From Nitrososphaerales archaeon (GTDB lineage Archaea > Thermoproteota > Nitrososphaeria > Nitrososphaerales > CADDZS01), in contig JASHXQ010000155.1 in NCBI GenBank assembly GCA_030043455.1, positions 1-8,766 of the forward strand: DNA of 8,766 nt, read 5' to 3'. The notes under the pieces were generated by a model. It did not search any database and was not told the DNA's origin. It was given only the letters and a program-made list of their open reading frames with translations. Position numbers and translations under genes: made by a program. Below, in pieces: positions 4,546 to 8,766 of this stretch; the first letter of the stretch is position 1, and each line of letters begins with the position of its first letter.

Positions 4546-5670
4546 TTGGCGAGAAAATCCCATCTGTACGAATTCCATAAGGAGAATGCCAAGATTACGG
4601 AGTTTTCCGGATTCGACATGCCTCTATGGTACAAAGGTATTATTGAGGAGCACATGGCGGTCAGAAACGCCGCGGGAGTTTTTGACGTTTCCCACATGGG
4701 GAGGATCTGGATTACAGGCAAAGAGGCAACCGAGTTTCTTTCGTTCGTTCTCCCTACGAATGCAGCCAATGTGAAGGATAGCAGAGCTTTCTACTCCACA
4801 ATCTGCAACGATACTGGCGGTATCGTTGACGATACCATTACGGACAAATTCTCTGCTGACAAATACTTGATGATCGTAAATGCCGGAAATCGAGAAAAGG
4901 ATCTTGCTTGGCTGAAGAAACATTCTTCGCCTTTTGATGTGTCGCTGGACGATTTCTCGAACGAATCCGCCCTAATTGCTTTCCAGGGTCCGATTGCAGG
5001 AAAGATCTTGCAAAACACGACTGACGTAAATCTTTCTTTGATCAAGCGCTTTGCCATAATAGAGGCAAAGATCGCGGGCGAGCGCTGTCTGGTTGCTAGA
5101 ACAGGCTACACCGGTGAAGACGGTTTCGAGATAACGATCTTCGATACTCCGGTAAACTCTCCTGAACGGGCTTTGAAAGTGTGGAATGAAATTCTAAGTT
5201 TAGGACGAAATCAAGGGGTCCTACCTTGTGGGTTGGGAGCGAGAGATTCGCTTCGTCTAGAGGCAGGAATGTGTCTCTATGGACAGGATATTGACGATCA
5301 AACTACACCCGTTGAAGCGGATCTTTCCTACGTCATTAGCCAAGATGCCCGAAACTTCATCGGTAAGCCGATCATCTCGAAACAGTTGAATTCAGGTCCG
5401 GCAAGGAAGAGGGCAGCTTTCTCGCTTCAAGAAGCAGGTATTCCAAGGCACGGATTTTCTGTGGCCTTAGCGGGAAAAGCAATAGGCACCGTTACCTCTG
5501 GAACTTTTTCGCCGCTTCTCAAAATCGGAATTGGGATGGGCTACCTCCCCACGGCTCTCACGGACGTGGGTCAGTCAATCTCTGTGGTTGTCAGAAACAG
5601 CTACAAAACGGCCAAGGTGGTGGCTACACCTTTCTACGACACCATGAAATACGGCTATAAGAGAAAATAG
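4546..5670 (+). CDS. gcvT: Glycine cleavage system T protein (aminomethyltransferase)
   Basis: It transfers the methylene group from the aminomethyl-lipoyl arm of GcvH to tetrahydrofolate (or the archaeal pterin equivalent), releasing ammonia. The 374 aa are full length for the family. Signatures include FSGFDMPLWYKGIIEEH (20-36), FDVSHMG (46-52), GGIVDDTI with the catalytic aspartate at D96, LMIVNAGNREKD (108-119), ARTGYTGEDGFEI (184-196), GLGARDSLRLEAGMCLYG (229-246), and the C-terminal barrel with SGTFSPLLKIGIGMGY (318-333) and ATPFYD (360-365). TTG 4546 is the first usable start after an in-frame TGA and gives the normal N-terminus. gcvH follows 68 bp downstream. Genes for GcvP and lipoamide dehydrogenase are not in the window. 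Confidence 0.95.
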   Translation: MARKSHLYEFHKENAKITEFSGFDMPLWYKGIIEEHMAVRNAAGVFDVSHMGRIWITGKEATEFLSFVLPTNAANVKDSRAFYSTICNDTGGIVDDTITDKFSADKYLMIVNAGNREKDLAWLKKHSSPFDVSLDDFSNESALIAFQGPIAGKILQNTTDVNLSLIKRFAIIEAKIAGERCLVARTGYTGEDGFEITIFDTPVNSPERALKVWNEILSLGRNQGVLPCGLGARDSLRLEAGMCLYGQDIDDQTTPVEADLSYVISQDARNFIGKPIISKQLNSGPARKRAAFSLQEAGIPRHGFSVALAGKAIGTVTSGTFSPLLKIGIGMGYLPTALTDVGQSISVVVRNSYKTAKVVATPFYDTMKYGYKRK

Positions 5671-5690
5671 CCGACCGCTTCCCAGATTCG

Positions 5691-5698
5691 TTTTTATC
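5691..5698 (+). promoter_or_regulatory. TATA-like box of gcvH
   Basis: TTTTTATC sits in the 68-bp gcvT-gcvH spacer and predicts initiation near 5720, about 20 nt before the gcvH ATG. The T-run could also terminate the gcvT transcript, so gcvH may be expressed both from its own promoter and by read-through. Confidence 0.4.
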
Positions 5699-5738
5699 TC
5701 ATCAACAGAGGTTCAATTTCCGAACGTGATGGATAGCG

Positions 5739-6155
5739 ATGAGCAATTCAGAAACTTACGACATCCCGGACGGATATTTGTACACAAAAGATCACGAGTG
5801 GATCAAATCGGACAATGGGAAGTATCTCGTGGGAATAACCGACTACGCAGTGAAGATGCTCAATGATATCGTGTACGTGAATCTTCCTAAGGAGGGAGAT
5901 GTGTTAAAACAAAAAGAAATTTTCGGACAAGTGGAATCTGTTAAGACCGTATCAGATATGTATATGCCCGTGACCGGCTCGATTCAGAAAACGAACGGCA
6001 AATTAACTCAGACGCCGGAGCTCGTAACAAATTCTCCTTACGGAGATGGCTGGATGCTTCAAATTGCAGCCAGCGATTTTTCCAATGAATCTCATGTATT
6101 GCTCGATCCTAGAGCTTATCGAGATTTCCTTACTAGTCTGAGCAATTCTGCTTGA
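5739..6155 (+). CDS. gcvH: Glycine cleavage system H protein (lipoyl carrier)
   Basis: A small lipoylated shuttle protein that carries the aminomethyl intermediate from GcvP to GcvT and is reoxidised by lipoamide dehydrogenase. The 138-residue sequence is of normal length. The lipoyl-domain signature is complete: YTKDHEWI (15-22), VGITDYAVKMLNDIVYVNLP (31-50), GQVESVKTVSDMYMPVTG (63-80) with lipoylation at K69, and PELVTNSPYGDGWMLQI (93-109). ATG 5739 gives the expected short N-terminal extension. The gene sits between gcvT and stt3. In archaea, H-like proteins can also act as lipoate carriers without a full cleavage system, so the pathway depends on GcvP being present elsewhere in the genome. 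Confidence 0.96.
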   Translation: MSNSETYDIPDGYLYTKDHEWIKSDNGKYLVGITDYAVKMLNDIVYVNLPKEGDVLKQKEIFGQVESVKTVSDMYMPVTGSIQKTNGKLTQTPELVTNSPYGDGWMLQIAASDFSNESHVLLDPRAYRDFLTSLSNSA

Positions 6156-6169
6156 GAATCTGAGGAAAC

Positions 6170-6177
6170 CTTATAGA
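6170..6177 (+). promoter_or_regulatory. TATA-like box of stt3/aglB
   Basis: CTTATAGA is centred 26-27 nt before TTG 6200. This places the transcription start at the codon itself and predicts a leaderless message. It supports TTG 6200 over the internal TTG 6206 or ATG 6260, and makes stt3 independent of gcvH. Confidence 0.5.
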
Positions 6178-6199
6178 AGCATTTTCGGCAGATGGGATT

Positions 6200-8572
6200 T
6201 TGCCCTTGAGCTTACGGGAGCAACTGTCGAAACTCTCTGGCGTTTTTTACCGCCCGAAGATGAGCCGTCGAAGTGCAACCATTTTCCTTGCGATGTCGCT
6301 CATCTTTGTTATCGCCTTGATCATGAGAGTTTTTCCCGCAGAATACGGATGGTATCTCAACGAGTTCGACCCATACTTTGACTATTATGCCTCGTATCAC
6401 GTAGTAGTATTAGCCCAGCAGCACGGTTTAATTTACGCGCTTTTCAACAATCCCGCCGGCTGTGCGGCAAACGTACTCACCACCTGTCACACCCAACAGG
6501 GCTACTTTTACTGGCACGATATTCAGACCTGGTATCCCTACGGCAGAGATGTCGCTTCGACAAGTCAAGTCGGGTTACAACTAACGGGAGCTTTCTCGTA
6601 TCTTTTCGTTCATAATATTCTCGGAGTCCCAGTCGGCTACTACGACTTCCTCGTTGCATTTCCGGTATTCATTGGTTCAATTACAATAGTACCTCTCTAT
6701 TATCTCGTGAAGAAGCTGACCAACAGTGCTGGAGGAATCTTCGCAGCCTTAATTTTCGCGGTCTCTCCACCCATCCTTGAAAGGGGTAATTTGGGGTGGT
6801 TCAAGTCAGAACCGCTGTCTCTATTTGCGTCATGCATCGGGGCTTACTTTTTCCTCTCGATGTATAACTCGAAGAACACGCTCAGGGATGTTCTGATTCG
6901 TGGTCTTATAGCCGGTATAATGTTTGGCTATTCAATGATCGACTGGGGTGGTGGGGATGAGTTTGTTCTCATCTTCGGTTTCGTATTTCTAATAGCACCC
7001 TTCGTGAAAAGTATAGATCTTCAGAAAACAGTCCAAGGGGGCTCCCTCCTCGTTGGAGCTCTCCTGTTCATATCTGCTGTCACACCCAGACCGGGTCCGT
7101 CGATAATTACCGATTTAATCGGTCTGCCGTTGATTGGAAGCTGGGTGTTTGCTTTTGTGGCGTATCTGGTGAAAAGGTACGGGGATCCAGCGGTCTACAC
7201 CCGAAACCTGATCAAAGTGCTCCTCATTTTCATCTTTGGCGGGCTGATAGCGATCTCATTTGGGGCAATAGGGAGCATTTCAGGAAGGTATCTGACCGTT
7301 ATCTATTCCCAATTCAGAACGACCGATCCTCTTGTTCAGTCAGTTGCAGAACAAGCTGTTCCCACGGGTAGTCAGTTCTTCTCTGACTATGCGGCTGTGA
7401 TTTTGCTTGCGGGCTTTGGGGCGTACATCGCGTTTCGTCGAAGATCGATAGAAGGGGTATTCGCTCTGGTACTAGCGATCACAGGTGTGTACATTGCGTC
7501 TTCATTTTCCAGACTGATGGTATATTCTACTCTCGCTTTGGCCGTCCTGGGGGCGATCGGTTTGATTGAACTTTCAGAGTCGATTCTCAGACCAACGGTT
7601 TCGACAATCAGTCGCAAGAAAACAAGGATCTATGAGTCCCGTAGTGAAGTCAAGGTAATCTTTACTGTTCTGATGGTAGCACTCATCGCGATACCGATTT
7701 TCTTCCCAGCATCATCCAGCAATGGATATTCACTCTCGCACTCAGGATGGATAGCCAGCGCAAACGTGCCCGTGAGCGTTGCGAACGGTGGCACTGCTTT
7801 TACTTCCTCTAGCACAGATTGGCTTCAGGCGTTTTCTTGGATGAGAACGCTAGGATCTAATGCGACCATTGCAGCGTGGTGGGACTACGGTTATTGGATT
7901 GCAGTCATGGGAAATGTGACCTCTCTCGCGGATAATGCTACCATAAATGAGACTCAGATCTCCCTGATCGGGCAGGCATTGATGGTTCCGCCGCAACAAT
8001 CAATACAGGTGCTGAAGAATGAGCTTCATTCTCCTGATTATATCTTGATTTTCATTGCAGGGTACAGGTTCCAACCCAGCTCTTCCTCTGGTTCGACTCA
8101 GCTCTATTACATGCTCTCGGTCCCAACGCCTTATCCACAGCCCGCTGGCGGGGACGAATCCAAGAAACAGTGGTTCATTCGGATCGGAAACGAGACATGT
8201 GGTTGTCTGGAGGAGACCATCGGCCCGCACGCACTAATGGAGAACGACGATTTTACGCCGACGCCGTACTTCTGGAACAGCTCTACTTTTGGACAATTAA
8301 TTCCTTTCCAGTCGCAACAGCTCTACTACAACCCTGTCACCGGCAGTAGCGAGACGGGATACAACAATACCATAGATGCGTCCACGGGGGCCTCCGGGAT
8401 CTCTGCAGGATATACGGAGATCTACACCTACCAAGTGAAGTACCCTACGGGCGATACTTCGGCACCGTTTCAGCTAGCTTTCGAGTCATCCAGTCTACCT
8501 GGGAGTGCTGCAGGATTGTTCACGGCTGTGCTTGTGTACAAAATAAACTACAATTATACTTCTTCCGCATAG
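6200..8572 (+). CDS. aglB: STT3/AglB oligosaccharyltransferase catalytic subunit
   Basis: An integral membrane GT-C enzyme that transfers an oligosaccharide from a dolichol-type lipid to Asn in N-X-S/T at the outer membrane face. The 790 residues form an N-terminal multi-helix region (first helix about 26-46, last about 486-502) and a soluble external C-terminal domain. Catalytic landmarks are the first acidic motif NEFDPYFDYY (54-63, D57), conserved IQTWYPYGRD (108-117), the second acidic motif GWFKSEPLSL (199-208, E204), DWGGGDEF (248-255), the external-loop SVAE motif (381-384), the WWDYG motif (560-564), and the downstream DNATINETQI segment (578-587). Eight N-X-S/T sequons lie in the C-terminal domain (N554, N572, N579, N583, N664, N693, N722, N785). 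C88 and C96 in the first external loop could form a disulfide. TTG 6200 is supported by a TATA-like box; ATG 6260 is possible. Confidence 0.95.
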   Translation: MPLSLREQLSKLSGVFYRPKMSRRSATIFLAMSLIFVIALIMRVFPAEYGWYLNEFDPYFDYYASYHVVVLAQQHGLIYALFNNPAGCAANVLTTCHTQQGYFYWHDIQTWYPYGRDVASTSQVGLQLTGAFSYLFVHNILGVPVGYYDFLVAFPVFIGSITIVPLYYLVKKLTNSAGGIFAALIFAVSPPILERGNLGWFKSEPLSLFASCIGAYFFLSMYNSKNTLRDVLIRGLIAGIMFGYSMIDWGGGDEFVLIFGFVFLIAPFVKSIDLQKTVQGGSLLVGALLFISAVTPRPGPSIITDLIGLPLIGSWVFAFVAYLVKRYGDPAVYTRNLIKVLLIFIFGGLIAISFGAIGSISGRYLTVIYSQFRTTDPLVQSVAEQAVPTGSQFFSDYAAVILLAGFGAYIAFRRRSIEGVFALVLAITGVYIASSFSRLMVYSTLALAVLGAIGLIELSESILRPTVSTISRKKTRIYESRSEVKVIFTVLMVALIAIPIFFPASSSNGYSLSHSGWIASANVPVSVANGGTAFTSSSTDWLQAFSWMRTLGSNATIAAWWDYGYWIAVMGNVTSLADNATINETQISLIGQALMVPPQQSIQVLKNELHSPDYILIFIAGYRFQPSSSSGSTQLYYMLSVPTPYPQPAGGDESKKQWFIRIGNETCGCLEETIGPHALMENDDFTPTPYFWNSSTFGQLIPFQSQQLYYNPVTGSSETGYNNTIDASTGASGISAGYTEIYTYQVKYPTGDTSAPFQLAFESSSLPGSAAGLFTAVLVYKINYNYTSSA

Positions 8573-8585
8573 GCTCTGTCGGATC

Positions 8586-8592
8586 TTTTAAA
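8586..8592 (+). promoter_or_regulatory. TATA-like box of the downstream MBL-fold gene
   Basis: TTTTAAA is centred 29 nt before GTG 8618, again consistent with a leaderless or nearly leaderless message. The gene therefore probably has its own promoter rather than relying on stt3 read-through. Confidence 0.45.
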
Positions 8593-8617
8593 CAGGGGGC
8601 GCTGACTCCACTCTAGC

Positions 8618-8766
8618 GTGCTACTTGAATTAGGGCGGCTCGTGGAGCTGGGTCACGACTTTTTCGCCGTAGTAGGGAGCGATGATGATTCGATCTATGG
8701 AGGTTTCGGGGCAAACCAAGCATTCGTTTTGCTTGAGGATTCGGTGTTATTATTCGATTCCGGTTT
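8618..8766 (+). CDS. Metallo-beta-lactamase-fold hydrolase, N-terminus only
   Basis: The frame from GTG 8618 stays open to the window edge (49 codons plus 2 nt). It begins VLLELGRLVELGHDFFAVV and continues with GGFGANQAFVLLEDSVLLFDSG. The pattern of a small-residue loop, an Asn, a beta strand, an acidic turn and a strand ending in DSG or DTG is the standard opening of the metallo-beta-lactamase superfamily. The zinc-binding HxHxDH motif would lie beyond the window, so substrate class (thioesterase, RNase, glyoxalase and others) cannot be told. An in-frame TGA at 8603 makes GTG 8618 the first possible start. Confidence 0.65.
   Translation, partial: MLLELGRLVELGHDFFAVVGSDDDSIYGGFGANQAFVLLEDSVLLFDSG

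Noticed and set aside
5710..5721. GGTTCAATTTCC, resembling a tRNA T-arm
   Set aside because: There is no acceptor stem, D-arm or anticodon arm around it, and the 68-bp spacer is too short for a tRNA gene.
6477..6659. Minus-strand open frames inside stt3 (also near 7387-7815 and 8000-8230)
   Set aside because: Shadows of a full-length STT3 with all catalytic motifs on the plus strand.
1..8766. CRISPR array, insertion sequence or integrated element
   Set aside because: I saw no regularly spaced direct repeats, no transposase or integrase motif, and no paired terminal repeats. The partial tRNA alone is not evidence of an attachment site, because it is the 5' half that is present.

Overview
The window looks like chromosomal DNA of a TACK-group archaeon, most likely a Nitrososphaerota (Thaumarchaeota) relative. 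The evidence is a coenzyme F420:glutamate ligase, an AglB/STT3 oligosaccharyltransferase with archaeal motifs, the 5' half of an archaeal-type initiator tRNA-Met interrupted at the anticodon loop, and TATA-like boxes about 25-30 nt upstream of many start codons (leaderless-transcript architecture). TTG and GTG starts are common. I see no insertion sequence, CRISPR array, integrase or plasmid gene.

Layout from left to right. (1) Minus strand, 56-95: the 5' half of an initiator tRNA-Met; the anticodon is followed by foreign T-rich sequence instead of the 3' half. (2) A DNA-repair-flavoured block: endonuclease IV (nfo, +), a RuvC/YqgF-like RNase H-fold protein with an extra N-terminal domain (-), and divergently a RecA/RadA/KaiC-like protein with a degenerate Walker A motif (+). 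(3) A three-helix membrane protein of unknown function (-), then a gap of about 480 bp holding a palindrome centred on a TATA-like core, a long imperfect stem-loop and perhaps a 34-residue ORF. (4) A small CxxC...CxxC zinc ribbon (+) whose expected ATG reads ACG. (5) cofE (-). (6) A plus-strand run: gcvT, gcvH, stt3/aglB and the start of a metallo-beta-lactamase-fold gene cut by the window edge.

Up to cofE the genes stand singly on alternating strands. Three tail-to-tail pairs are separated by only 9, 2 and 4 bp, and the head-to-head pairs share short promoter regions. GcvT and GcvH are the aminomethyl-transfer and lipoyl-carrier proteins of the glycine cleavage system; the P and L proteins are not in the window. 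STT3 performs N-glycosylation at the outer face of the membrane. CofE adds glutamates to the deazaflavin cofactor F420. Nfo, the RuvC-like protein and the RecA-like protein could act in DNA repair or recombination, but a joint role is inferred only from adjacency.

The observations most worth a second look are the interrupted or split initiator tRNA, the ACG-start zinc ribbon, the divergent RuvC-like/inactivated-RecA pair, and the structured gap at 2995-3478.
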